A DNA stretch of 64,000 nucleotides from CAZSBB01 sp964605235 (GTDB lineage: Bacteria > Planctomycetota > Phycisphaerae > Phycisphaerales > Phycisphaeraceae): positions 124,001-188,000 of the forward strand of contig CAZSBB010000004.1 in NCBI GenBank assembly GCA_964605235.1, read 5' to 3'. Position numbers and translations under genes: made by a program. The notes under the pieces were generated by a model, which had not been told where the DNA came from, ran no database searches, and saw nothing but the letters and a program-made list of their open reading frames with translations. Numbering within the stretch: the first letter of the stretch is position 1; each line of letters starts with the position of its first letter. Below, in pieces: positions 53,454 to 62,468 of the stretch.

Positions 53454-54207
53454 TGACTTGGACACCCAAATGCGCGTGTATGAAACAGCGCATGATCTGT
53501 GTGTATTGCCGGGGTTGTACATGGTGGCACGGCTGGATGGCCGAAGCTTTACCCGGCTTACCAAAGAAGTGCTGGCGTTCCAAGCTCCATTCGATGAGCG
53601 ATTTCGTGACTTGATGGTGGCTACGGTCAAGCACTTGATGGCTGAGTGTGGATTTAATCTGATTTACGGCTACACCCAGAGCGACGAGATTTCCCTGCTG
53701 TTTCATCCGCAGGAAGCCAGCTTCCAAAGGAAACTCAGAAAACTGAACTCGGTGCTGGCTGGTGAAGCCAGCGCGAAATTTTCATTGCTGGCTGGAACAA
53801 CCGCATGTTTTGACTGTCGCATTGCCCAGTTGCCTACCGTGGAACTGCTCGTGGACTACTTCCGCTGGCGGAATGAAGATGCCCACCGCAATGCCCTGAA
53901 CGCCCATTGCTATTGGGGCCTGCGAAAGCAGGGAAAGGGTGTGAAGGTTGCCAACGCGGCACTGTTGGGAATGAGCGTAGCGAAGAAGAACGAGTTGCTC
54001 TTCACCATGGGCGTGAATTTCAACAACCTGCCGAACTGGCAAAAACGTGGCTGCGGCGTGTATTGGCAATCGGAAGATAAGCCGGCGGTTAACCACAAGA
54101 CCGGACAGGCGGTCATGGCCCGGCGGCGTCAACTGCAGCACGATTACGACCTGCCGATGAAGGACGCTTATTCGGCGTTCGTGCTCAAGTTGCTGGCAAA
54201 CGCCTGA
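53443..54207 (+). CDS. Thg1-like protein, 3'-5' RNA polymerase (tRNA(His) guanylyltransferase family)
   Basis: A 254-residue member of the Thg1/TLP family, which adds nucleotides to the 5' end of tRNA in the 3'-5' direction. Catalytic metal residues are visible: D32 in ARLDGRSFTRLTKE, and D81-E82 in YGYTQSDEISLLF. The later segment YFRWRNEDAHRNALNAHCYW and MGVNFNNLPNWQKRGCGVYW fit bacterial TLPs; the eukaryotic HINNLYN motif is absent, so repair of truncated tRNA rather than strict G-1 addition is the better guess. GGAGG lies nine bases before its ATG, inside the kinase gene. Family membership is firm; the biological substrate is not shown. Confidence 0.93.
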   Translation: MKFDDLDTQMRVYETAHDLCVLPGLYMVARLDGRSFTRLTKEVLAFQAPFDERFRDLMVATVKHLMAECGFNLIYGYTQSDEISLLFHPQEASFQRKLRKLNSVLAGEASAKFSLLAGTTACFDCRIAQLPTVELLVDYFRWRNEDAHRNALNAHCYWGLRKQGKGVKVANAALLGMSVAKKNELLFTMGVNFNNLPNWQKRGCGVYWQSEDKPAVNHKTGQAVMARRRQLQHDYDLPMKDAYSAFVLKLLANA

Positions 54208-54260
54208 GATCGACCGTCCCGGCAAAGTTGCTCAACTGGCGCTGGCTGCAGTCGCTTGCC

Positions 54261-54914
54261 CTACCGCCGCAGCAGCCGCCCCAGCGCCTGCCGGCCCGCG
54301 TCCGCCAGGCTCGGTTTGCTGAGCATTTCCTGCAGCGCTGCCGTCTGGCCCAGGCGGATCACCTGGCGCACCAGGTCCGCCAGATGGAGGTCGCGTTCGT
54401 AGGCGAAGCGGCTCCACGCCTGTTCCAGGTCATGCCGGGAGTATTCCGACAGCGGGTCGTTCATGCCGGTTTGACCGATCGCCCATTCGAGCAGGCCGCG
54501 CGGCGTGGCGTGCTGGCCGCCGAAGCGGTAGGTGTCGAGCGTTGCTTGCACCCGGGCGAGTTCGCTGCGGAAGGGGTCAGTCAGGACATCAGGCAAACGG
54601 GAGAGATCACTCCCCGCCCGGCCGCCGGTGCGTTGTTTGGCTTCCAGATCCGCCAGCCATCCCTGGCCCGTGCTCGATTGCGTCAATGCCATCGCTTCGT
54701 TCCTCGCCAACAGCGGCACCACGGCCGTGTTGATGGTCGTAATTCCATTGTTCTTGAAACTGACCACCAGCCGCTGCCCGACCACGCCGCCCTGCACCGC
54801 CCGACTGGCTTGCTTGACGACGCCCTCGCCCCACTCCGGCCGCTTGGGGTGGACGACCACATCACCCGGTTGGAATGTCGGTCGCTCCGGCAAAATGGTG
54901 GTTCCCGCACACAA
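54261..54914 (-). CDS. DUF3553 (CarD/SH3-like) domain protein
   Basis: A 217-residue protein whose start holds PTFQPGDVVVHPKRPEWGEGVV, the DUF3553 signature (an SH3-like fold related to the CarD/UvrD tail region). The remaining 150 residues are helical with a Leu-rich end (LRQVIRLGQTAALQEMLSKP). The start is unsure: TTG at 54914 or an in-frame TTG near 54893, which follows GGGAA. SH3-like domains of this type bind RNA polymerase or nucleic acid; the role here is inferred. It converges on the Thg1-like gene. Confidence 0.75.
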   Translation of the reverse strand: MCAGTTILPERPTFQPGDVVVHPKRPEWGEGVVKQASRAVQGGVVGQRLVVSFKNNGITTINTAVVPLLARNEAMALTQSSTGQGWLADLEAKQRTGGRAGSDLSRLPDVLTDPFRSELARVQATLDTYRFGGQHATPRGLLEWAIGQTGMNDPLSEYSRHDLEQAWSRFAYERDLHLADLVRQVIRLGQTAALQEMLSKPSLADAGRQALGRLLRR

Positions 54915-54974
54915 CAGGCGTTGTGTCTCTATCGGTTATTGTAGGTCGATTTCCGCAATGGGCAAATCAATGGC

Positions 54975-55886
54975 TTACGATTTTGCCTGTCCCAGCACAT
55001 ACAACGCGATCGCCAGCGACATCAGCGCCGCCGCCGCCGCCCGGCGCAGCACCGCGTGCGCCGGGGCGCGGGTTTCCAGGTGTTCCCAGCCCAGCCGCGC
55101 CAGCACATACCCGAGCCCGATGCTGATGATCCCGCGCGTCGATTGGGCGATGCCCGCGAGCACCACGCCCACCCAGGCGAGGCTGGCGTAGAAAAAGCCC
55201 ATGCTCGCCAGCCAGGTCAGGCCGTAGGGAATCGCCGCCTGCACATCCTGCCGGGTGATGTTCCGCACCACCAGCAGCAGCGGCAGCACCGCCAGGCCGC
55301 AGACGACATAACTGAGCGCCATGCCCACCAGCGCCGCATGCATCGGGGTCACCGGGTGCAGTTGGTCGATGAGCACTTTGATGTACAAATCCGACACGCT
55401 GTAACCGATGCATGCGCCCAGCACGCCCAGGGTCGCCCGCGGCGCCAGTTGGCCGCCGGTCCAGTTGAGCACGAACGCCGCCGCCACCGCCAGCACCACC
55501 GCCGCCCACTGCTGGCCGCTCAGGGTCATCTGGAAAAACAGCACCGAGGCCAGCGCCAGCATGGCGACCTTCAAACCCAGGATCGGCGCCACGCGCGACG
55601 CCTCGGCGTGACGCAGGGCGACGAACAGGCACGCCTGCCCCGCCAGGTAGCCCAGGCTCTCGACCACCAGCGGCAGCGCGTACTGCCGCAGCGGGGGCAT
55701 GTTCGCGGGCCACAGCACCGGCAGCAGCGCTGCGCACACCACCGCCTGCACCAGATGGCCCAGCAGCAGCAGGCGCAAGCGCCCATCGCGGCGTTGCTGA
55801 ACGTAGTGACGAGATTGCAGATAGGTCAGCGACTGGCACGCCGCGGCGGCGAGGCCCAGGACGATCCCACCGAGGGTCGGGTTCAT
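54975..55886 (-). CDS. EamA/DMT-family transporter
   Basis: A 303-residue membrane protein with about ten predicted helices in two EamA-like halves (LGGIVLGLAAAACQSLTYLQ ... MALSYVVCGLAVLPLLLV). A glycine-rich IISIGLGYVLA helix and the A/S-rich LASMGFFYASLAWVG are typical of drug/metabolite transporters. Direction and substrate are unknown. It starts three bases after the LacI regulator stop, so it is the second gene of that operon and may carry the sugar or product that the regulator senses. Confidence 0.9.
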   Translation of the reverse strand: MNPTLGGIVLGLAAAACQSLTYLQSRHYVQQRRDGRLRLLLLGHLVQAVVCAALLPVLWPANMPPLRQYALPLVVESLGYLAGQACLFVALRHAEASRVAPILGLKVAMLALASVLFFQMTLSGQQWAAVVLAVAAAFVLNWTGGQLAPRATLGVLGACIGYSVSDLYIKVLIDQLHPVTPMHAALVGMALSYVVCGLAVLPLLLVVRNITRQDVQAAIPYGLTWLASMGFFYASLAWVGVVLAGIAQSTRGIISIGLGYVLARLGWEHLETRAPAHAVLRRAAAAALMSLAIALYVLGQAKS

Positions 55887-55889
55887 CCG

Positions 55890-56972
55890 TTACATCCCTA
55901 CGGTGGACGCCCGCACCACCAGCTTCGGAGGCACGCGTTCCTGGCGCACCTTCTTGCGCACGCCGTCGAGACGCTCGGCGAGCACGGCAAAGCCCAGTTC
56001 GCCGGCCGCCTGTTCGGGATGTTCAATCGTGGTCATGGGAATGGTGTTGCTCTCGGCGGCGATCATGCCGTCGAAGCCGATGACCGCCAGGTCCTGCGGC
56101 ACGCGCAGGCCCAGTTCGGACGCCGCCCGCAGCGCCGCCAGGCCGTACATGTCCCCCACTGCCGCCACCGCGTCAAACCGGGTGTGGTTTTCCCGGAGAA
56201 ACGCGAGCATCTGCTGATAGGTCAGGATCGCCTGGCGCGAGGAGCGTTGCTCGTTGCCGGCATCCAGCTTGAGCCGGTAGGGCTCGGCGCCGCCGGCGCG
56301 GAGGGTTTCGATCATGGGGTTGACGCGCTGGTCCACCACATTGCAGGAGCGCACGCCCTCGGCGATGCAGACGCGTTTGCGGCCGATCTCCAGCAGATGC
56401 CGAGCCTGCAGCTGTCCGCCCAGCGCGTAGTCGACGCTGACATCATCCACCGGAAAATCCACCAACTCCCGGCCGTCGAAGGTCATGACCGGAAAGCCTT
56501 CATCCACCAGGGCGCGCAGCTCGATGTGGTCGCCCAGTTCACTGGGATGCAAGGCGATGGCGTCGACGCTGCGGTCGCGCAGCCAGAGGATCAGCCGATC
56601 TTCCGACGCGGCGTCGTTGGGGTTGAAGCTCAGAATGGTCAGGTAGCCGTTGTCGCGCGCCGCCTGCTCGAACCATGAGCAGCGCATGACGCTGACTTCC
56701 ACATCCAGAGCGGTGGTGATGACGCCCAGCGTGAAGGTCTTCCCGCCGCGCAAGGCCCGGGCGGCAAGGTTGGGCCGGTAGCCCAGTTCGCGCGCGGCGT
56801 TGATGACCCGGTCGCGCGTCTCCTGCGAGGCGTAGCAACTGGGGCGATCGTTGAGAATGTGGGAAACCGTGGAAACCGCCACCCCGCTCTGCCGGGCGAC
56901 CTGCGCCAGCGTCATCCGCACGGCGGGTGCGCCCCGGCGGCGCGGTGTGACTTTCTTGGTACGAGCGCTCAT
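55890..56972 (-). CDS. LacI-family transcriptional regulator
   Basis: A 360-residue regulator with a LacI helix-turn-helix (about 19-75, MTLAQVARQSGVAVSTVSHILND, read in part as VARQSGVAVSTVSHILND) and a hinge helix (RPNLAARALRGG), then a periplasmic-binding-like effector domain (TFTLGVITT, DLAVIGFDGMIAAESNTIPMTTI). The ATG at 56972 has AGGAA six bases upstream; the TTG at 56987 is not needed. It is followed directly by the DMT transporter. The GH38-like gene lies upstream in the same direction (gap about 77 bp), which suggests one sugar-use cluster. Confidence 0.94.
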   Translation of the reverse strand: MSARTKKVTPRRRGAPAVRMTLAQVARQSGVAVSTVSHILNDRPSCYASQETRDRVINAARELGYRPNLAARALRGGKTFTLGVITTALDVEVSVMRCSWFEQAARDNGYLTILSFNPNDAASEDRLILWLRDRSVDAIALHPSELGDHIELRALVDEGFPVMTFDGRELVDFPVDDVSVDYALGGQLQARHLLEIGRKRVCIAEGVRSCNVVDQRVNPMIETLRAGGAEPYRLKLDAGNEQRSSRQAILTYQQMLAFLRENHTRFDAVAAVGDMYGLAALRAASELGLRVPQDLAVIGFDGMIAAESNTIPMTTIEHPEQAAGELGFAVLAERLDGVRKKVRQERVPPKLVVRASTVGM

Positions 56973-57049
56973 GGGCGATTCCTGCAAACGGCGTGGGCGG
57001 CAATTCTACACCAATTTTCAGCAAGACACGCGGCTGGGGTCCACGCTGG

Positions 57050-59872
57050 TCATGACGCCCGCGCCGGCCACGCCAGTTGGGCGATCTGTAGTGCCTGCAG
57101 GCGAACCGTGCGCGTCCGCCCCAGCCAGGTGACCTGCGCGGTCGCCGCCCGGGAGCCGGTGTTCAGCAATCGCACTTGACAGCCCTGGGCGGTCGGTTCC
57201 ACGGCCGTCACCACCACCTGCGCCGGCTGGCACTCAATGCCCGGGGCGGCGTCTGCCGTGCTGCTGCGCTGGGCGAACTGGACGGGCAAGGCGAATTCCT
57301 GCGCCTGGCGCCACAGCGCCCATCGTGCGGCGGCCCCAGCGCCAGCCTGCGCCCCGGTTGCGGTGCAGGCATAGTGGAAGCGGTACTCGCCCTGCGCCCG
57401 CAGCCAGGGCGTGTGCTCGTAGGGGTTGAAGTTGTTGCGGCCGATCAGGTGATGCAAAGGATGGCTGGGCCCGACCGAATGCCCCTGGGTCATCATGTGA
57501 ATGAGCGTGGCGCCCAGCGACAAGCCCAGTTGCTCGCGGCTGCCGCGCCGCCAGCGGAAGAAGTGCTTGATCCCCCGGGTGCACCACGCCAGCTGGCGCG
57601 GATGATCCTGCTGCCCGCGCGGCGTCTGGGCGATCCCCACATTCATGCCGATGAACGGCGACATCCCTAACCACCAGTCGCGCTGGTCCGTGTGCCAGGT
57701 GCGCGCCGCCGGCTGCAGGGCTTCCACCAGGTCATACGGCTTGTCCACCCAATACCGGCTGCCCGGCGCGACCTCGCCCAGCACGCACAAGCCCGGGACA
57801 TACGGCCGCTCGCAGCCCGCGCCCAGCAATGAACCCGCCATGGCATCCAGCGGCGGCGACAGCAGCCCCAGATCCGTCGCTTGGGTGAAGCGCAGCCGCA
57901 GGTCGTGCTCCAGATGCAGCGCCCCGGCGCGCAAGGTCAGGTCGAGCGTCAGCCGCGCCCCCGCCAGCGTGCCGGTGACGCGCACGGTCTTGAGCAAGGG
58001 GTCGGCCTGCAGCACGCGCAGGCGCTCAATCGCTGCCGGCAGGTATTGATTGCGATATTGCTCGCGCACCTGCCAGCGCGACTTGACCAGGGCCCCGCTC
58101 CCGGTTTGCGTGGTCAGCCACAACCGGGCAGGCGACAAGCGCAGCTCCCCTTCCGCCTGCAGCCACAGCGTCCAGCGCAGTTGCCGGGCGCCCCGGGCGA
58201 CCTCGACCTGCACCGGCGCCAGCGGGCTGCGGCGGCGCGGCAAACCCGGGCCTCCCCAGTGCAGCGAGTGCAGCGATTTCCACGTGGTGTCCAGCAGTCT
58301 GCCATCCGGGCCCAGATGCTCGACCTGGGCCACGAACGCAGCGCCCACGATTTCGTCCACTGCCAGATGGGCGGTGCGGGTCCGCGCCGGGAGGTCGCAT
58401 TGCACCGACACGGCCGCAGCGCCTTGCAGTTCATGGCTGGCGTCGGCTGCGAGCGTGAACTGACGCTGGCTGGGCGCGCTGCCGATGTGCAGAAGCTGAC
58501 CCCACGCCATGGGTTGCTCGGCGTCCTTGCCCAGGGCGATGGATTGCACCTGCCCCCGGCGATCCAGCGTGAAACGCACCTGGCCATTGTCCAGCACCCG
58601 CGGGTCGCGCGGGTCGGCGGTCGCGGTGCGCGCGGTCTGGACCTGCGGAGCCGACACGTCAGCGGTTTGCACCGCCCAGCCCGCCAGCGCCATGGCGCCA
58701 GTGCGTCGGCCTTCCTGCCATACCGCCAGACGCGGCCAGGGCGTGGGGTTGAATACCCGGAGCATGCGAGGTCGGGTCTTCTTCCGCGCTGCCTCCGCTC
58801 CCAGCAGGCGTGCCTCCAATTCATCCATCCGCTGCTGGGCTTGCCGGGCTGCAGGCAGGAAGTGAGCTTTGTAGTTGTGGCACTGCCAATGCAGATGGTT
58901 GTCCATCAGGATGAAGCTGGCTTTCCAGAGCTGCGCCAGTTCGTCCAGGGCTGCCCGCTGTTGCGCGGGCGAGCGCGTGTCGGCGGTTTGCAGCGCGAGT
59001 GCTTCGAGCGCGGGCAGGCGCAGCTCGATGGTTTTGGCGCATTGCTCGATCTGCAGGCCGTCGAGGACGCCGCCGTACCAGCTTTTGGTGCCCAGCGAAT
59101 CGCAGGCGTGGATCGGCGTTGGCGGGACAGCGCGCAGGTACTGGTCCACCGTGAGCCAGTTCAGTTGCACATCGCCGGCAGGCATGGCGCTCCACTGCTG
59201 GCGCTCAAGCTGATGCACGAGGTCCATGTGGGTGTGCAGTTCGAGGATCACGCCATGGGGCCGGGTGCGGGTGGGATCGCCATACGGCAGCAAGGGGGAG
59301 AGCGGGTCGTGGTCGATCAGGCGGATGGGTTGGCCGGCGCGGGGTTGCACGGAGCCGGGCACGGTCGCCCAGAACGCCTGCACGCCCAGGAGATTGGCGA
59401 TCTGCGGCTGCTGGGTGGCGCCCCAATCCAGACAGTACACGCCGTCGTGGGTGGCGACGACGCGCGGCCGAACGCCGAAGGCTTGCTCGTTAAGGTCCAG
59501 GCTCAGGCGCAGCTGACGCAGCAGCCCTTCGCCGGTGGTCGCTTCGCTGACGCAGGCGGCATAGGGATAGGCGACAGGATGAAGCCGGCCGGCTTGCACG
59601 TACTTCCGAAGCTGGGCGAGGGTGGCGCGGTCGGCGGGACGCAGAGCGCGTTTGGGCTCCGGGCAGCGCGAAGTCAGACGCAGCACCCAGCCGGCCAGCT
59701 GCGCGTCGAGGAACCAGCCGCAGTGACAGAACATCATCGACTGCCGGGCGGGGGTGATCGGCTCACGCATGAAGCGCAGGTGCCCTTCGCGCTGAGCGTG
59801 ACGCAGATCGGCATTGGTGCCGGGTGTGATCCAGCCCCACTGGCCCGGGAGAATCGCAAGCGTTTTGGTCAT
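57050..59872 (-). CDS. Glycoside hydrolase GH38-like protein
   Basis: A 940-residue protein without a signal peptide. The N-terminal region (GHLRFMREPITPARQSMMFCH, CGWFLDAQLAGWVLRLTSRCPE) and the late segments LARLTLDLTLRAGALHLEHDLRLRF and GEYRFHYACTATGAQ fit an alpha-mannosidase-type layout (barrel, helical bundle, then beta-sandwich C domain), but the usual GH38 motifs are poorly kept. I see no clear nucleophile motif. By position with a LacI regulator and a transporter it would act on a glycan. Other large retaining or lyase families remain possible. Confidence 0.5.
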   Translation of the reverse strand: MTKTLAILPGQWGWITPGTNADLRHAQREGHLRFMREPITPARQSMMFCHCGWFLDAQLAGWVLRLTSRCPEPKRALRPADRATLAQLRKYVQAGRLHPVAYPYAACVSEATTGEGLLRQLRLSLDLNEQAFGVRPRVVATHDGVYCLDWGATQQPQIANLLGVQAFWATVPGSVQPRAGQPIRLIDHDPLSPLLPYGDPTRTRPHGVILELHTHMDLVHQLERQQWSAMPAGDVQLNWLTVDQYLRAVPPTPIHACDSLGTKSWYGGVLDGLQIEQCAKTIELRLPALEALALQTADTRSPAQQRAALDELAQLWKASFILMDNHLHWQCHNYKAHFLPAARQAQQRMDELEARLLGAEAARKKTRPRMLRVFNPTPWPRLAVWQEGRRTGAMALAGWAVQTADVSAPQVQTARTATADPRDPRVLDNGQVRFTLDRRGQVQSIALGKDAEQPMAWGQLLHIGSAPSQRQFTLAADASHELQGAAAVSVQCDLPARTRTAHLAVDEIVGAAFVAQVEHLGPDGRLLDTTWKSLHSLHWGGPGLPRRRSPLAPVQVEVARGARQLRWTLWLQAEGELRLSPARLWLTTQTGSGALVKSRWQVREQYRNQYLPAAIERLRVLQADPLLKTVRVTGTLAGARLTLDLTLRAGALHLEHDLRLRFTQATDLGLLSPPLDAMAGSLLGAGCERPYVPGLCVLGEVAPGSRYWVDKPYDLVEALQPAARTWHTDQRDWWLGMSPFIGMNVGIAQTPRGQQDHPRQLAWCTRGIKHFFRWRRGSREQLGLSLGATLIHMMTQGHSVGPSHPLHHLIGRNNFNPYEHTPWLRAQGEYRFHYACTATGAQAGAGAAARWALWRQAQEFALPVQFAQRSSTADAAPGIECQPAQVVVTAVEPTAQGCQVRLLNTGSRAATAQVTWLGRTRTVRLQALQIAQLAWPARAS

Positions 59873-59990
59873 GTCGAGATCGCTAATTCATCGGCCCAGG
59901 GACTGCAGGCCGCGGTCAGTGGTGACAGCATAGCGGGGGCGGCGGTCGGCCGCGCGCGGGGACCGGACCAGTGGTGGTGCAGGTTTGCTT

Positions 59991-60106
59991 AACGAGCCCG
60001 AAGCGTGAGCGAGGGAAAGGGCGCACAGCATCCGCATGACCTGCGAGCAAACCCACGTGCATCGGCGGTCGGCAGCGCTGCCCGTCGCTGACGCTTCCGG
60101 CTCGTT
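59991..60106. repeat. Intergenic repeat family B, copy 1
   Basis: A 116-bp element from AACGAGCCCGAAGCGTGAGC to GACGCTTCCGGCTCGTT. The inside has CACAGCATCCGCATGACC and GCAAACCCACGTGCATCGGC. Ends are complementary over about 18 bases. Confidence 0.85.
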
Positions 60107-60144
60107 CAGCAGAGGAGTCCGCCGGCGCGGCACACGCGCGACTT

Positions 60145-60260
60145 AACGAGCCCGTAGCGTGAGCGAGGGAAAGGGCGCACAGCATCCGCATGACCTGCGA
60201 GCAAACCCACGTGCATCGGCGTACGGCCACGCTGCCCGTCGCTGACGCTTCCGGCTCGTT
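60145..60260. repeat. Intergenic repeat family B, copy 2
   Basis: A second 116-bp unit in the same direction, 38 bp after copy 1, nearly identical. Differences are a GTAGCG for GAAGCG and a few bases after ATCGGCG, so they look recently duplicated. The whole gap from 59873 to 60288 is filled by these two units. Confidence 0.85.
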
Positions 60261-60288
60261 CAGCAGGATGCCACGCGCGCGGGCCGGC

Positions 60289-61644
60289 TTACCCCGGCTT
60301 GCGTTCGAGCAGGCGTTCGACGAAGTGGATGTCCACGTCGCTGCGGCGGAAGTTGCCGTTGACCATCAGGTCGCGGTGCAGCGGAATGGTGGTCTTGATC
60401 GGCTCGACGCGGAACTCGCGCAGCGCCCGGCGCAGGGTCTGCAGGGCTTCATCGCGCGAAGGCTGATGGGCGATGAGCTTGGCGATCATGGAGTCGTAGT
60501 TGGGCGGGACGGTGTAGCCGCCGTAGCAGTGGGTGTCGACGCGCACGCCCAGGCCGCCGGGGGGATCGAAGCTGGCGATCTTGCCCGGACAGGGGGCGAA
60601 GTTGCGGGCGGGGTCCTCGGCGTTGATGCGGACCTCGATGGCGTGGCCGTTGCGTTGAATCTGCTTCTGGGTGAAGGGCAGCTTCTCGCCGGCGGCAACG
60701 CGGATCTGCGTTTTGACGATGTCCACGCCGGTGATCATCTCGGTGACCGGATGCTCAACCTGCACGCGGGTGTTGACTTCCATCAGGTAAAAGGACCGGC
60801 TCTTGGCGTCCATGAGGAACTCGACGGTGCCCGCCGAGAAGTATTCCGCAGCTTTGCACAGGCGCACGGCCGCGCCGCACAGCTCCTTGCGTTCGTCCTC
60901 GCTGAGCACGGGGCAGGGCGCTTCCTCGATGAGCTTCTGATGCCGGCGCTGCATGGTGCAGTCGCGTTCCCAGAGGTGGACGACGTTGCCGTGCTGGTCG
61001 CCGATGATCTGGACCTCGACGTGGCGGGCTTTCTCGATGAACTTTTCGATGTAGACGGTGGCGTCGCCGAAGGCGGCTTCGGCTTCCGCCATGGCTTGCT
61101 TGACGGCATTGCGCAGGGCGATGTCGTTGTGGGCGACGCGCATGCCGCGCCCCCCGCCGCCGGCTGCGGCTTTAACGATCACCGGATAGCCGATCTCCTT
61201 GGCGATCTTGAGCGCGTCGTCTTCGGTTTCGATCTTGCCCTTGGAACCGGGCGCGGTGGGGACTTTCTGCTTGATCGCCAGTTGCTTGCAGGAGACCTTG
61301 TCGCCCAGGGTCGCCATGGATTTCACCGACGGGCCGATGAATTCGATGTTGCAGGAGCGGCAGACCTCGGCGAAGTGGGCGTTCTCGGCGAGGAAGCCGT
61401 AACCGGGGTGAATGGCGTCGACGTTGGCGACCTCGGCGGCGCTGATGATGCGCGGGATGTTGAGGTAGCTCTCGCTCGCCTGGGGCGGGCCGATGCAGAT
61501 CGCCTGGTCGGCGAGCTTGACATGGCTGGAGTCGCGGTCGGCGTAGGAGTAGACGGCAACGGTCTCGATGCCCATTTCGCGGGCGGCGCGAATGATGCGA
61601 ACCGCTATTTCGCCACGGTTGGCAATGAGGATCCGTGAAAACAT
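60289..61644 (-). CDS. accC: Acetyl-CoA carboxylase, biotin carboxylase subunit
   Basis: A 451-residue ATP-grasp enzyme that carboxylates biotin on the carrier protein in the first step of fatty acid synthesis. It has FSRILIANRGEIAVRIIRAA, IHPGYGFLAENAHFAEVC, the ATP-grasp glycine loop KAAAGGGGRGMRV, RDCTMQRRHQKLIEEAP, and FLMEVNTRVQVEHPVTE (as FYLMEVNTRVQVEHPVTE) with INAEDPARNFAPCPG. Length is normal. It starts at ATG 61644, about 128 bp after accB in the same direction, so they form one unit with the upstream peptidase. Confidence 0.97.
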   Translation of the reverse strand: MFSRILIANRGEIAVRIIRAAREMGIETVAVYSYADRDSSHVKLADQAICIGPPQASESYLNIPRIISAAEVANVDAIHPGYGFLAENAHFAEVCRSCNIEFIGPSVKSMATLGDKVSCKQLAIKQKVPTAPGSKGKIETEDDALKIAKEIGYPVIVKAAAGGGGRGMRVAHNDIALRNAVKQAMAEAEAAFGDATVYIEKFIEKARHVEVQIIGDQHGNVVHLWERDCTMQRRHQKLIEEAPCPVLSEDERKELCGAAVRLCKAAEYFSAGTVEFLMDAKSRSFYLMEVNTRVQVEHPVTEMITGVDIVKTQIRVAAGEKLPFTQKQIQRNGHAIEVRINAEDPARNFAPCPGKIASFDPPGGLGVRVDTHCYGGYTVPPNYDSMIAKLIAHQPSRDEALQTLRRALREFRVEPIKTTIPLHRDLMVNGNFRRSDVDIHFVERLLERKPG

Positions 61645-61772
61645 GCGATGGTTCCCAGCAGTCCCCCCGCAATGGGCAGGGAAGCTCTGTGGCTGCCGCC
61701 AAGTCCCCGGCCGCGCGGGCTGCACCGGCAGCGGGCGACGGCGGGTCGATCCGGGCGGGACCTGGCGTTTGG

Positions 61773-62243
61773 TTAGTTGGGTTTGACCTTGAACAACGGC
61801 TGGCCGAACTCGACGGCTTGACCATTCTGGACCATCACCTCGGCGACGACGCCGGCGCACTCGGCTTTGATCTCGTTGAAGACTTTCATGGCTTCGATGA
61901 TGCAGACGACGGTGTCGGGCTTGACCCGATCGCCCACGCTGACAAAGGGCTTGGCGTCGGGGCTGGACGCGGTGTAGAAGGTGCCGACCATGGGGCTTTC
62001 GATGGTGGGCAGGCCGTCGTCCTTGGGCTTGTCCCCAGCCGGAGCGCTGCCGCCGGCGGGCGCGGCAGCAGGCGCGGGGGCCGGCGCCGGGGCGGGCGCG
62101 GGCACGTATTGCACCTGGGGCGCCCCGCTGGCGGAGCCGCGCTTGAGGGTGACCCGTTCCTTTTCGTCCTGAATATCCAGCTCGGTCAGCTCGTTGGTGG
62201 ACATGAGCTTGATGAGCTCTTTGAGCGTTTTGATGTCGATCAT
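61773..62243 (-). CDS. accB: Biotin carboxyl carrier protein
   Basis: A 156-residue BCCP. The N-terminal helix (IDIKTLKELIKLMSTNELTE) is followed by a Pro/Ala linker (PAPAPAPAPAP) and the biotinyl domain with EAMKVFNEI, where K of AMK carries the biotin. The thumb-like SPMVGTFYTASSPDAKPF segment is complete. It starts at ATG 62243. It is placed between the M24 peptidase gene and accC, as in many bacteria. Confidence 0.96.
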   Translation of the reverse strand: MIDIKTLKELIKLMSTNELTELDIQDEKERVTLKRGSASGAPQVQYVPAPAPAPAPAPAAAPAGGSAPAGDKPKDDGLPTIESPMVGTFYTASSPDAKPFVSVGDRVKPDTVVCIIEAMKVFNEIKAECAGVVAEVMVQNGQAVEFGQPLFKVKPN

Positions 62244-62468
62244 GCGTCTTGCCTTGTGCTGCGGCGACCGGCCGGCGGGACAACGGAATGCCGTTGTGCC
62301 CATTGCCGGGGGCGCCAAGCCTGTTGTCCCTCAACGCCGACCGCAGCCTCAGCCCGGCCGGCGTTCACACCCTCACCCGACCGAGCAGCGGTCAATAACC
62401 CGCCAACCGGCCGTTCCGCAACGGGGGCTGCAGCCGTCCCTGACCTGCCGACCCACCCCGCGCGGGAT

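Noticed and set aside
53443..54207. Classical tRNA(His) guanylyltransferase (G-1 addition)
   Set aside because: The eukaryotic HINNLYN motif is absent and the sequence fits bacterial TLPs, so a repair role is favoured.
57881..59992. A 703-codon plus-strand frame opposite the GH38-like gene
   Set aside because: It has the composition of a frame shadow and no motif; the minus-strand gene has a coherent protein and a proper start.
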